Positions 19,871-29,572 of a stretch of DNA of 64,000 bases are shown here, in pieces (position 1 is the stretch's first letter; every line of letters starts with the position of its first letter). Under the pieces are notes generated by a model, which worked only from the letters and a program-made list of their open reading frames with translations, made no database searches and was not told where the DNA came from. Both the position numbers and the translations under genes were made by a program. Source of the DNA: Roseiarcus sp963779095 (GTDB lineage Bacteria; Pseudomonadota; Alphaproteobacteria; Rhizobiales; Beijerinckiaceae); NCBI GenBank assembly GCA_963779095.1, contig CAVZWU010000011.1:620001-684000 (forward strand), given 5' to 3'.

Positions 19871-22183
19871 CTACGCGTGAGCATGCGAGCGCTTGATCGC
19901 GCTGTACACGGCGAACGGGGTCGCGGGCATGTCGATGTGCTCGACGCGATAGGCGCGCCAGAGGGCGTCGGCGACCGCGTTCATCACCGCCGGCGTCGAG
20001 CCGATCGAGCCTGCTTCCCCCGCGCCCTTGAGGCCCATCGGATTGGTGGTCGACGGCACATTGCGCGTCTCGAAATCGAACGTAAGCAGATTGTCGGCGC
20101 GCGGCATGCAATAGTCGAGGAAGCTTGCGGTCAGCAACTGGCCCTCGCGGTCGAACACCGCCTGCTCCATCAGCGCCTGGCCGACGCCCTGGGCGATCCC
20201 GCCGTGGACCTGCCCCGCGAGCAGAGGGGGTTCAGACGTGAAACCGAAGTCGTCGACGACGGTGTAGCGGACGATCATCGTTTCTCCCGTGGCCGGGTCG
20301 ATCTCGACCTCGCATGCGTGGGTGCCGTTCGGATAGGTCGCGTTCGGCGGCGCGAACGACTGGGTCGCCGTCAGTTTGTCCGCTGTGGCGCCCGGCAGGG
20401 CGGCGATCTCGGCGTAGGAGATGGCGCGATCGGTTCCGGCGATGCGCACCGTGCCGTCGGTGATCTCGAGGTCCGCGACCGCGGCCTCGAGCTTGTCGGC
20501 CGCCAGTTCCTTGAGCGAAGCGGCCAGCGTCTCCGAAGCTCGCGAAACCATGACCGCGCCGATCGGGATGGATCGCGAGCCGCCCGTGCCAAAGCCGGTG
20601 GCGACCCGATCGGTGTCGCCCTGAACGACCTTGATCCGCTCGAGCGGCACGTCGAGATATTGCGAGACGGCCTGGGCGTAGGCAGTCTCATGTCCCTGGC
20701 CGTTGGACTGGGTGCCGATGGTCAGCGTGAAATCGCCGTTTTTCTCCAAGGTCAGGGAGCCCGTCTCGGACTCGTTCCACGCGGTGCATTCGATATAGCT
20801 CGCGAAGCCGAATCCGCGGATCTTGCCACGCATCCGCGCGTCCTCCAGCCGGCGCGCGAAACCCGCGCTGGTCCGCCTTGTTCAGGCATGCGCGCATCGC
20901 GCCCTCGAACTCGCCGACGTCGTAATCACGATCGGTGTGGGTGTGATAGGGCATCTGGTCGGGCCTGACGAAATTGCGGGCGCGCAGCTCTTCGGGCGCG
21001 ACGCCAAGCTTGACCGCGCGCACGCGTCGACCAGGCGCTCGAGCACATAAGCCGCCTCCGGCCGGCCGGCGCCCCGATAGGCGTCGACGGGAACCGTGTG
21101 GGTGTAGACCCCGCGAACGCGCGCGTAGAGCGCATCGATGTGGTAGGGGCCGGTCGCCATCGACGCGCCGAGCCAGGGAATGAAAGGCCCGAACAGGGAC
21201 AGATAGGCGCCAAGATTGCCGAGGATATCGACCCTCAGCGCCAGAAACCGGCCCTCGGAATCAAGCGCCATTTCGGCCGTGGTCACATTGTCGCGGCCTT
21301 GCGCGTCGCCGACGAAATGCTCGCTGCGATCGGCCAGCCAGCCCACCCGGCGCCCAAGGCGCCGGGCCGCTTCGAGAACGAGCGGATATTCGCGATACAT
21401 GACGGACTTGGTGCCAAAACCGCCGCCCACGTCCTGGGTGATGACGCGAAGGGATTCTGGCGGAATCTTGAGAATCGGCCCTGCGAGCGCGTCCCGAACG
21501 CCGTGCACGCCCTGGCTTCCGAGGTTCAGCGTGAAGCGGCCGGTTTCCGGGTCGTATTCCCCGACGGCCGAACGCGGCTCCATATAGTTCGCCACCACGC
21601 GCGAATTGACAATCTTGATCCGGACGGTGTGCGCGGCGCCCGCGAAAGCGGCGTCTGTCGCTTTTTTGTTCCCGATATGGTTGTCGTAAGCGATGTTGCC
21701 AGGCGCGCCGGCGAAGACCAGCGGCGCTCCGGGCCGGATGGCCTCTTCCATGTCGGCTGAGGCGGGAAGCTCTTCCCATGTGACGCCGATCAGTTCGGCG
21801 GCGTCGCGCGCCTGCAGAGTCGTGTCGGCGACCACCATCGCGACGATGTCGCCGACGTGGTGGGCTTCGTCGGCGGCCATCACCGGATAGGGCTTCAGCG
21901 GCGTCTTCGACCCATTGGCGTTGGGGACCGGAGCGAGGCAAGGCAGATCGCCAAGATCGGCGAAATCGCTGACGACGTAGACGGCTCTGACGCCGGGCGC
22001 CGCGCGCGCGGCTTCGAGATCGTCGATGCGGAATTTCGCATGCCCATAGGGACTGCGCAGAAAAACCGCTTTGAGTTCGGCTTTGTCGACCGCGTCGGAT
22101 GCGTAATTGCCCCGGCCGCTGACCAGACGAACGTCCTCGACGCGCTTAATGCTTTGACCTACCCCGAATTTTGTCGGCCTCAT
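19871..22183 (-). CDS. Molybdopterin-dependent hydroxylase large subunit (CoxL form II-like), frameshifted
   Basis: Large subunit of the xanthine dehydrogenase/aerobic CO dehydrogenase family, which binds the Mo-pyranopterin cofactor and hydroxylates aldehydes or heterocycles. It starts MRPTKFGVGQSIKRVEDVRL; QDVGGGFGTK and AYRGAGRPEAAY are cofactor motifs, and the AYRGAGR loop marks form II rather than the AYRCSFR of true CO dehydrogenase. The last third holds NGQGHETAYAQ, a typical Mo-site loop, and GVGQALMEQAVFD. The frame moves near 21025 (equivalent to +2 or -1) and by +1 near 20860; the repaired length is about 770 residues. The FAD and 2Fe-2S subunits are not adjacent, so partners must be encoded elsewhere. 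Confidence 0.88.
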
Positions 22184-22207
22184 ATTGTGTCCATTCCCTC
22201 TGCGGTC

Positions 22208-22227
22208 TAATGGCGTGCGCGCCATTA
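22208..22227. promoter_or_regulatory. Inverted repeat in the coxL-like / hisB divergent gap
   Basis: TAATGGCG (22208-22215) and CGCCATTA (22220-22227) form a perfect 8-base dyad around TGCG, 25 bases upstream of the coxL-like start. The position suits an operator for a repressor or activator of that gene. The rest of the 197-base gap shows no other clear signal. Confidence 0.35.
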
Positions 22228-22380
22228 CTTATGGAATTTCGCCTCGCGACGAAACCCCCGCGCGGCCTCGCCCAGCGACGCGCCCACGACCCGTCGCGCT
22301 GTCGGGCGCTGTTTTGGTGGCCAAGCGCGGCGCGGCTTGCTATCACCCGGCCCAAGGGGTTTGAGGCAAAAGAAATCGCC

Positions 22381-22969
22381 ATGCGCAAGGGCGCAATCAT
22401 ACGCAAGACCAACGAGACGAGCATTGAGGTCGGCCTTGATCTCGATGGATCGGGGCTTGCCGACGTCGCCACCGGCATCGGCTTTTTCGATCATATGCTC
22501 GACCAGCTGGCGCGTCATTCCCTTATCGACGTCGCCATTCGGGCCGAGGGAGATCGCCACATCGACGATCATCATACGGTCGAGGACGCAGGGATCGCGC
22601 TTGGGCAGGCGCTGATGAAAGCGCTTGGCGACAAGCGGGGATTGACCCGCTACGCCGACTGCCTGTTGCCGATGGATGAGACCTTGACCCGGGTCTCGCT
22701 CGACGTGTCCGGCCGGCCGTTCCTCGTCTTCAAGACCGAGTTTCCGACCGAGCGGATCGGCGCTTTCGACACCGAGCTTGTGCGCGAGTTCTTCCAGGCC
22801 TTCGCCGGCAACGCCGGACTCACGCTGCACATCGAGACGCTTTACGGCTCCAATAGCCATCACATCGCCGAATCGTGCTTTCAAGGCTGTCGCCCGCGCG
22901 CTTCGCGCCGCAATTGCAATCGATTCGCGTCAGGCCGAGCGGGTGCCTTCGACCAAGGGGGCGCTTTAG
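22381..22969 (+). CDS. hisB: Imidazoleglycerol-phosphate dehydratase, frameshifted near the end
   Basis: Catalyses step six of histidine synthesis, dehydrating imidazole glycerol phosphate. Motifs include GFFDHMLDQLARHS, DDHHTVEDAG, and SNSHHIAE, which supply the Mn-binding histidines. It is the stand-alone monofunctional type with no phosphatase domain. A +1 shift near 22881 (TGCTTTCAAG for TGCTTCAAG) alters the tail; corrected, it ends RVPSTKGAL, the usual terminus, at TAG 22967-22969. About 195 residues. It leads a hisB-hisH-hisA-hisF run; hisE and hisI are not here. Confidence 0.95.
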
Positions 22970-22975
22970 GGCGAC

Positions 22976-23633
22976 ATGCGGATGAGTGTCGCCATCATCG
23001 ACTATGGCTCCGGCAATTTGCACTCGGCGCGGAAGGCCTTCGAGCGCGCCGCGCGCGAGGCGGGCTTGAGCCGCGAGGTGAGCGTCACCGCGCGCCCGGA
23101 GGATGTGGTGGGCGCCGATCATGTCGTGCTGCCGGGAGTGGGCGCGTTCGCGGACTGCCGCCGCGGGCTCGATGGCGTTTCCGGCATGGTCGAGGCGCTG
23201 GACGAGGCGGTGCGCCAGCGGGGCCGGCCGTTCCTTGGCATCTGCGTCGGCGCGCAACTCATGGCGACGCGCGGCCTTGAGCATGAGGTTGTCGCTGGCC
23301 TGAACTGGATTGCTGGCGACGTCGCGCCGATCAAGCCGCGCGATCCGGCGCTGAAGATACCGCACATGGGATGGAACACCCTCGACATGCGGCGAAGCCA
23401 TCCGCTTCTCGACAGCGTCAAGACCGGCGCAGATGGGCTGCACGCCTATTTCGTTCACTCCTATCAGTTGTACGCGGATGACGCTGACGACGTAGTCGCG
23501 ACCGCAGAGTACGGCGGCCCGGTAACGGCGATCGTCGCCCGCGGCAACATCGCCGGCATCGCAGTTTCACCCGGAAAAGAGCCAGATGCTTGGCCTTGAG
23601 CTGATCGCCAATTTCCTCAGGTGGCGGCCGTGA
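22976..23633 (+). CDS. hisH: Imidazole glycerol phosphate synthase glutaminase subunit, frameshifted near the end
   Basis: Class I glutamine amidotransferase that feeds ammonia to HisF. MSVAIIDYGSGNLHSA is the family N-terminus; the nucleophilic Cys is in FLGICVGAQLM (the usual Met after Gly is Ala here), and FHPEKSQMLG holds the His/Glu pair. A +1 shift near 23561 disrupts this last motif; corrected, the protein ends ANFLRWRP at 23633. ATG 22976 and ATG 22982 are both possible starts; AGGG at 22968-22971 favours either. The stop overlaps the hisA GTG. About 218 residues. Confidence 0.95.
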
Positions 23634-24390
23634 TCCTGTTTCCCGCCATCGACCTCAAAGACGGCCATGCGTTCGCCTTGTTCAGGGCGACATGACCCGT
23701 GCGACGATCTTCAACGCCGAGCCCGCCGCTCAAGCGCGAGCGTTCGTTGAGCAAGGGTTCGACTATTTGCATGTCGTCGATCTCGACGGCGCGTTCGCCG
23801 GCAAGCCCATGAACGCCGAGGCCGTTCAAAGCATTCTGGCGGGGCTTACAGTGAGGCTCCAGCTGGGCGGCGGAATTCGCGACATGAAGACGGTGCGCGG
23901 TTGGCTGGAGAGCGGCGTGACCCGGGTCATCATTGGAACCGCGGCGGTGCGCGATCCCGATTTCGTGCGTGAGGCGGCGCGGGTTTATCCCGGCCGAATC
24001 GCTGTCGGCGTCGACGCCCGCGATGGCGTCGTCGCGATCGAAGGTTGGGCGAAAACCTCGGACATGTCCGCTCTCGATCTCGCGCGTCGGTTTCAGGACG
24101 CCGGCGTCGCGGCGATCATCTACACCGACATCGCGCGCGACGGCGCTCTCGCCGGCCTCAATATCGACAGCACGATCGCGCTCGCCGATAAGCTCGAGAT
24201 TCCGGTCATCGCCTCTGGCGGCCTCGCCTCGATCGAGGACGTCAGGCGGCTGATCGAGCCCGATTGCGCCCGCCTCGCCGGGGCGATCGTCGGACGCGCT
24301 CTTTATGACGGCCGGCTCGATCCGCGCGCCGCGCTGACCCTCGCTTCGCGCCGGCGGGCGAGCGAAGCGGCCCGCAGGGTTGTCGCAGTG
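23630..24390 (+). CDS. hisA: ProFAR isomerase, frameshifted at the 5' end and read into hisF
   Basis: TIM-barrel isomerase of phosphoribosyl-formimino-AICAR ribonucleotide. The GTG at 23630 overlaps the hisH stop and gives VILFPAIDLKDGH, the correct N-terminus with its catalytic Asp. One base is missing near 23672 (CATGCG for CATTGCG), after which the protein reads VRLVQGDMTRATIFN. The second catalytic Asp is in YTDIARDG. No stop separates it from hisF in the given sequence: GCAGTGACT at 24386-24394 would read GCATGACT, a normal ATGA overlap, if one G were an insertion. About 252 residues. Confidence 0.94.
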
Positions 24391-25164
24391 ACTCTCAAAG
24401 CGCGGGTCATCCCCTGTCTCGACGTCAAGGGCGGCCGGGTCGTCAAGGGCGTCAAATTCGTCGATCTCCGCGACGCCGGCGATCCGGTCGAGAGCGCGAT
24501 CGCCTATGATCAGGCGGGCGCGGACGAGCTGTGCTTTCTGGACATCACCGCGAGCCACGAAGGCCGCGGCATTCTGCTCGACGTAGTCAGGCGCACGGCG
24601 GAGGTCTGCTTCATGCCGCTGACAGTCGGCGGCGGAATCCGCACCACCGACGATATCCGCAACCTTTTGCTCGCCGGCGCCGACAAGGCCTCGATCAATT
24701 CGGCGGCGGTCGCCGATCGCGACATCGTGCGTCAAGCGGCGGAGAAGTTCGGCGCCCAATGCGTCGTCGTCGCCATCGACGCCAAGCGGGTCTCGGCGCC
24801 TGGCCAGGCCCCCCGCTGGGAGATCTTCACCCACGGCGGGCGTCGTGCGACCGGCATCGAGGCGATCGGCTACGCCCGCGAAGTCGCCGCGCTTGGCGCG
24901 GGCGAAATTCTGTTGACCTCGATGGATCGCGATGGATCGAAACAGGGTTTCGATCTCGAGCTGACCCGCGCGGTCGCCGATGCAGTCGCCATACCGGTCA
25001 TCGCCTCTGGCGGCGTCGGCGATCTCGACCACCTCGTCGAGGGCGTGCGGCAAGGCCACGCCAGCGCCGTGCTCGCGGCGTCGATCTTCCATTTCGGCGA
25101 ATTCACAATTCGGCAGGCCAAGGCCCGCATGGCGGAGGCGGGAATTCCGGTGCGCCTGGACTGA
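24388..25164 (+). CDS. hisF: Imidazole glycerol phosphate synthase cyclase subunit
   Basis: TIM-barrel synthase that closes the imidazole ring using ammonia from HisH. VTLKARVIPCLDVKGGRVVKG opens the protein with the catalytic Asp in CLDV; the second Asp is in LTSMDRDGSKQGFD. Also LTVGGGIRTTDD and PVIASGGVGDLDH phosphate-binding loops. 258 residues, the normal length. I start it at GTG 24388, though the native start is probably an ATG hidden by an inserted G. It is intact. ubiE follows after 58 bases with its own AAGGAGAG. Confidence 0.96.
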   Translation: MTLKARVIPCLDVKGGRVVKGVKFVDLRDAGDPVESAIAYDQAGADELCFLDITASHEGRGILLDVVRRTAEVCFMPLTVGGGIRTTDDIRNLLLAGADKASINSAAVADRDIVRQAAEKFGAQCVVVAIDAKRVSAPGQAPRWEIFTHGGRRATGIEAIGYAREVAALGAGEILLTSMDRDGSKQGFDLELTRAVADAVAIPVIASGGVGDLDHLVEGVRQGHASAVLAASIFHFGEFTIRQAKARMAEAGIPVRLD

Positions 25165-25222
25165 CCGGCGGTGTACGCGTCGGACGGCGCGCGCTAAGCA
25201 TGCGCCCACAAGGAGAGCCCTG

Positions 25223-25983
25223 ATGCCCGCCGCGCGCGATGAAACGCACTTCGGCCGACGCACCGTTCGCCTGGACGAAAAACAGGGCCTGGTGAACGAT
25301 GTGTTCCGCAGCGTCGCCGCCCGGTATGACGTGATGAACGACCTGATGTCGTTCGGCCTGCACCGGGCGTGGAAGGACGCGCTCGTTGCGAAGGTGCGGC
25401 CCTCGCTCAGCCGTCCTTTTTCTCACATCGATGTCGCGGGCGGGACAGGCGATGTGGCCATCCGCGTCGCGAAAGCGGGCGGCCCGCTGACGGAGGTGAC
25501 CGTCGTTGACGTCAACGCCGACATGTTGGAGCAGGCGAAAAGGCGCGCAGCGAGGCGCCCATACGCCAACCGGTTGAGGTTCGTCGAAGGCAACGCCGAG
25601 GCTCTGCCGCTCCCCGACGCACGCTTCGACGCCTATGCGATCGCCTTCGGCATCCGGAACGTGCCGCGGATTGAGGACGCCCTCAAGGAAGCCTATCGGG
25701 TGCTCAAGCACGGGGGGCGCTTCCTCTGCCTCGAGTTTTCGCGCATCGATGTGCCCGTGGTCGACCAGCTTTACGATGCTTATTCTTTCGTCGCAATTCC
25801 GGCGATGGGAAAGGTCGTGACCGGCGACGGGAGCGCTTACCGCTATCTCGTCGAATCAATTCGCAGATTTCCCCCTCCTGAACAATTCGCCGAGATGATC
25901 CGCGAGGCCGGCTTCGTCCAGCGTGGACTTTACCCGCCTGAGCGGGGGAATCGTAGCCATCCACTCGGGCTGGAAGCTCTGAT
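25223..25983 (+). CDS. ubiE: Demethylmenaquinone/ubiquinone C-methyltransferase, frameshifted near the end
   Basis: SAM-dependent C-methyltransferase of quinone synthesis. RSVAARYDVMNDLMS is the family N-terminal signature, DVAGGTGDVA (motif I) binds SAM, and FGIRNVPRIEDAL and the GDGSAYRYL loop follow. A +1 shift near 25929 sends the given frame on into ubiB; corrected, it ends SGGIVAIHSGWKL, the classic terminus, at TGA 25981-25983. About 253 residues. The apparent ubiE-ubiB fusion is therefore an artefact. ubiB starts within two bases, so the pair is translationally linked. Confidence 0.95.
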
Positions 25984-25984
25984 T

Positions 25985-27533
25985 GTGGGGACCTTGTCGT
26001 CGCTCGGCCATGGCTTAAGGCTGGCGCATGCGGCTTTCGTGTTCGCGCGGGAAGGGGCGTTTGTCGGCGTCGACCCGGCCGCTTTGCCGCCTGTATTGAG
26101 GTTGCCGCTCGCGTTCGCCAACTTGATCGCGAAACGTGACGGCGACGGTTTGGCCGGCCTCTCGCGAGCCATCGATCGATTGGGCCCGTCGTACGTCAAG
26201 CTTGGGCAATTTCTCTCGACGCGTCCGGACATCGTCGGCGGCAAAGTCGCCTTGGAGCTCGAGCAATTGCAGGACCGCGTCGCGCCGATGAGCCGGGAGG
26301 CGGCGATCGCCATCGTCGAGGCGTCGTTTGGGATGAAGATCGGATCGCTGTTCGAGAGCTTTGGCGAGCCGGTGGCGGCCGCTTCGATCGCCCAGGTGCA
26401 TCGCGCTGAGGTGAAGACTGACGAAGGCTTGCGGACCGTGGCGGTCAAAGTGTTGCGCGCCGGCACTGAACGGCGATTTGCGCGCGATCTCTCCGACATG
26501 GCTTTCGCTGCGCGATTCGCTGAGGGTCTGGCGCCGGAGTTCCGCCGCTTGCGCCTCGGCCAGGTGGTCGAGACGCTCGCCCGATCGGTTCGGATGGAAA
26601 TGGATTTCCGGCTCGAAGCCGCGGCGGCGTCGGAATTCGCAGAAAATTCCGCGAACGATCCGGACATTCGCGCGCCCGCCGTCGACTGGAACCGCACCAC
26701 GCGCGAAGTGATGACGATGGAGTGGATCGACGGCGTCCCGATGACTGATCCGGAACGTCTGGTTGGGCTCGGATTTGATCCTCGCGCACTGGCGCGCAGT
26801 CTGATCCAGACCTTCCTGCGCACTGCGCTGCGCGACGGGTTTTTCCACGCCGACATGCATCAGGGCAATTTCTTCGTCGACGATTTGGGTCGCATCGTCG
26901 CCGTCGATTTCGGCATCATGGGCCGGCTGGGAAGGAAGGAGCGCCGGTTTCTGGCGGAAATCCTTTATCGGATTCATTCGCCGGGACTATCTGCGGGTGG
27001 CCGAGGTGCATTTCGAGGCAGGCTACGTGCCGCATGCCTATCGGGTCGAGGATTTCGCCCAGGCGCTCCGCGCCATCGGCGAACCCATTCACTCCCGCAC
27101 CGCCGACCAGATCTCGATGGCGAAGTTGTTGACGCTCCTGTTCGAAATCACCTCGTTGTTCGAGATGACGACCAGGATCGAGCTGGTGATGCTGCAGAAA
27201 ACAATGGTTGTCGTCGAGGGCGTGGCGCGAAAGCTCGACCCTCAGCTCAATATGTGGTCGACCGCCGAACCCGTGGTTGGCGCCTGGATCGCGGACAACC
27301 TGGGCCCGGTCGGGCGGATCGAGGACGCCGGCCGGATTCTTTCCTCAATCGCCGCCTTCCTTGCCGACGCCCCGGGCCGCCTTGAGCAAATCGCGGCCAG
27401 GCTGGAGACTGACGGCGAAAAGGAAATCGCGAAAGTCGTTCCGGAACTCAAGCTACGGCTGGGATTCGCTTTTGCTTTGACGGGATTTTTGCTGGCGCTT
27501 CTGTGCATCGCCGCCTATCGGTGGGTTCTCTAG
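25985..27533 (+). CDS. ubiB: Ubiquinone biosynthesis atypical kinase UbiB (ABC1/ADCK family), frameshifted
   Basis: Membrane-associated atypical kinase/ATPase needed for ubiquinone synthesis. The family KxGQ motif appears as YVKLGQFLSTRPDIV, the Ala-rich loop as AAASIAQVHRAEV, and the metal site as VDFGIMGRL. The C-terminus has one or two hydrophobic helices, GFAFALTGFLLALLCIAAY, anchoring it in the inner membrane. A +1 shift near 26969 (TATCGGATTC for TACGGATTC) is repaired to LYGFIRRDYLRVAEVHF. The start is GTG 25985 or TTG 25994; the second lies closer to the usual LSSLxH N-terminus. About 515 residues. Confidence 0.94.
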
Positions 27534-27853
27534 GCCGATGCGCCCTCAAATTGCGCCTTCAGTTTTGGCGAGGAGGAAATCGCCACCGCCTCGAGGCAGC
27601 CGGCCCTCGAGCGCCGGACAATCCCTCCCCATTGCAATCGCGCGCCGCCAACACCACAATTGTGTTAATTGCACTTTCGTTAAGGTTAGTGTCATTCCTC
27701 CGATGTCGGAGGTGGCGTTAGGAAAGCGGCTACCGCAACGGCCAGGCAGGGGCAGAAGCGGATGAACGCGCATATGGACTTTTCACGCGCCGTACCCAGG
27801 ACTTCCCTGCGTCAGGGACTGACGCGCTGCGGCGAACCGAGCTAGGCGATCGC
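27534..27853. promoter_or_regulatory. ubiB-coaBC intergenic region with a perfect dyad
   Basis: The 320-base gap holds CCTCCGA-TG-TCGGAGG at 27697-27712, a perfect 7-base dyad, about 140 bases before coaBC. It lies just after an AT-richer stretch (27645-27695) that is the most promoter-like part of the gap. A 27-codon open frame from ATG 27762 has no family resemblance and I do not call it. The dyad may be an operator or a short hairpin in the 5' leader. Confidence 0.35.
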
Positions 27854-29110
27854 ATGACCAGCGTTCCGCTGTCCCGCGCGCGCATTCTCCTGATCATTAG
27901 TGGGGGAATCGCGGCCTACAAGTCCCTAGAGTTGATTCGTCGGCTGAGAGACCGCGGCGCGACTGTTCGCGTCGTCATGACTTCGGCCGCGCGGCAGTTC
28001 ATTTCTCCTCTGTCGGCGGCCACCCTCAGCGGGCAGCCCGTCCGCGACGACCTCTTCAGCCTGACAGACGAGGCGACGATCGGCCACATAGAATTGTCCC
28101 GCGCCGCCGACCTCCTCGTTGTCGCCCCGGCGAGCGCGAATATTCTCGCCCGGATGGCCGCCGGTCTTGCCGATGATATGGCGACGACCCTGTTGCTGGC
28201 GACGGACAAACGTGTGCTCGTCGCTCCGGCGATGAACGTCAGAATGTGGCTGCACCCGGCCACCCGGCGCAACCTCGAGCGCCTCAGGGACGACGGCGTT
28301 CTGGTCATAGGTCCCGAATCGGGGCCGATGGCCTGCGGCGAATTCGGTCCGGGCCGCATGGCCGAACCACCCGCCATCGTCGAAGCGATCGAGCAGGCGC
28401 TGGCCCAGACGACGCCCAGTGACTCCCTCGAGCCCTCCTCACGTGATTCGGGCCCCCTCACGGGACGGCATGTCATTGTCACTTCCGGCCCGACCTACGA
28501 GCCGATCGACCCGGTCCGGTTCCTTGGGAATCGGTCCTCGGGGCGTCAAGGACATGCAATTGCGCAAGCCGCCATAGGCGCTGGCGCAAGAGTGACACTG
28601 GTAACCGGCCCGGTCGGGCTACCCGATCCGGCTGGCGCCGAGGTCATTCACGTCGGTTCGGCGCGGGAAATGCAGCACGCGGTCGAGGCTGCCCTGCCCG
28701 CCGACGCGTTCATTGCGGCGGCGGCGGTCGCCGATTGGCGTGCGGAGACCGTCGCCAGCCAAAAGATCAAAAAACAGAGCAGCGAGTCTCCAAAGCTCCA
28801 GCTCGTTGAAAACCCCGATATACTTGCCGAGATTGCAAAGAAGACCGCAATGCGGCCAGCAGTTGTGATTGGATTCGCTGCTGAAACTGAAAATGTCACC
28901 GCGAACGCGAGGTCCAAATTACAACGCAAGCGCTGTGATCTCATCATCGCGAATAGTGTCGCGGAAGGCTCATCGACGTTCGGTGGCGAAACCAATCAGG
29001 TTCAGGTGATCGACGCCCGCGGCGCAGAATCCTGGCCGCCGATGAGCAAAATCGAAGTCGCCAACGGCATTATGCGGCGTCTCGCTGTGGAGTTGGCGAA
29101 GCGGCAATGA
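27854..29110 (+). CDS. coaBC: Bifunctional phosphopantothenoylcysteine decarboxylase/synthase
   Basis: Catalyses two consecutive coenzyme A steps: ligation of cysteine to phosphopantothenate (CoaB) and decarboxylation of the product (CoaC). The N-terminal flavoprotein CoaC part shows LIISGGIAAYKSLE, GHIELSRAADLLVVAPASAN, the PAMNVRMW substrate clamp and ACGEFGPGRM with the catalytic Cys. The CoaB part begins about residue 205 with VIVTSGPTYEPIDPVRFLGN and SSGRQGHAIA, and later AAVADWR. Intact at 418 residues. Its stop overlaps the dut start (ATGA), a common arrangement in alphaproteobacteria. Confidence 0.97.
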   Translation: MTSVPLSRARILLIISGGIAAYKSLELIRRLRDRGATVRVVMTSAARQFISPLSAATLSGQPVRDDLFSLTDEATIGHIELSRAADLLVVAPASANILARMAAGLADDMATTLLLATDKRVLVAPAMNVRMWLHPATRRNLERLRDDGVLVIGPESGPMACGEFGPGRMAEPPAIVEAIEQALAQTTPSDSLEPSSRDSGPLTGRHVIVTSGPTYEPIDPVRFLGNRSSGRQGHAIAQAAIGAGARVTLVTGPVGLPDPAGAEVIHVGSAREMQHAVEAALPADAFIAAAAVADWRAETVASQKIKKQSSESPKLQLVENPDILAEIAKKTAMRPAVVIGFAAETENVTANARSKLQRKRCDLIIANSVAEGSSTFGGETNQVQVIDARGAESWPPMSKIEVANGIMRRLAVELAKRQ

Positions 29111-29562
29111 TCACGATTGGTTACTATCGATTACCACATGGTGAGGACTTGCAATTGCCCGCCTATGAGAGCGAGGATGCCTCAGGGATGGACCTCGTGG
29201 CGGCGCTTCCGGCGGGTGAGGAGGTAGTCCTGGCCCCTGGGTCGCGAGCGTTAATTGCGACCGGGATGGCGATAGAGTTGCCAAAGGGATTTGAAGCGCA
29301 GATCCGGCCCCGATCAGGGTTGGCTCTGAAGGATGGGGTGACGGTCCTCAACAGTCCGGGGACAATCGACGCTGATTATCGCGGCGAAATTGGTGTCATC
29401 CTTGTTAATTTTGGGGACAAGCCCTTTGTCGTTCGGCGTGGAGCGCGGATAGCGCAACTCGTCGTTTGCTCTGTGGAACGTGTCGCTCTGATTTCGAGCG
29501 AGCGTCTCACTTCGAGCGTCCGTGGCTCAAATGGATTCGGTTCCACCGGGCGCTCATCGTAG
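29107..29562 (+). CDS. dut: Deoxyuridine 5'-triphosphate nucleotidohydrolase
   Basis: Trimeric dUTPase that hydrolyses dUTP to dUMP, keeping uracil out of DNA. All five family motifs are visible: SGMDLVAAL (I), RPRSGLAL (II), GTIDADYRGEIGVIL (III), RGARIAQLVV (IV) and RGSNGFGSTG (V). Intact at 151 residues. It is translationally coupled to coaBC. The Rrf2 regulator begins 10 bases later with an AGGAGG-type site, so transcription probably continues into it. Confidence 0.97.
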   Translation: MITIGYYRLPHGEDLQLPAYESEDASGMDLVAALPAGEEVVLAPGSRALIATGMAIELPKGFEAQIRPRSGLALKDGVTVLNSPGTIDADYRGEIGVILVNFGDKPFVVRRGARIAQLVVCSVERVALISSERLTSSVRGSNGFGSTGRSS

Positions 29563-29572
29563 GAGGTAAGAT

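Noticed and set aside
23692..25164. A genuine bifunctional HisA-HisF enzyme
   Set aside because: Single inserted G explains it, and the same kind of error recurs in neighbouring genes.
25223..27385. A UbiE-UbiB fusion protein
   Set aside because: The normal UbiE C-terminus (SGGIVAIHSGWKL, then TGA) is present one frame over, so a +1 error removed the stop.
27665..27683. TTAA-N11-TTAA as a CtrA box upstream of coaBC
   Set aside because: The known CtrA site needs a spacing of seven bases; here it is eleven.
27762..27845. A 27-codon open frame as a coaBC leader peptide
   Set aside because: No codon run for a regulatory amino acid, no attenuator hairpin and no family resemblance.
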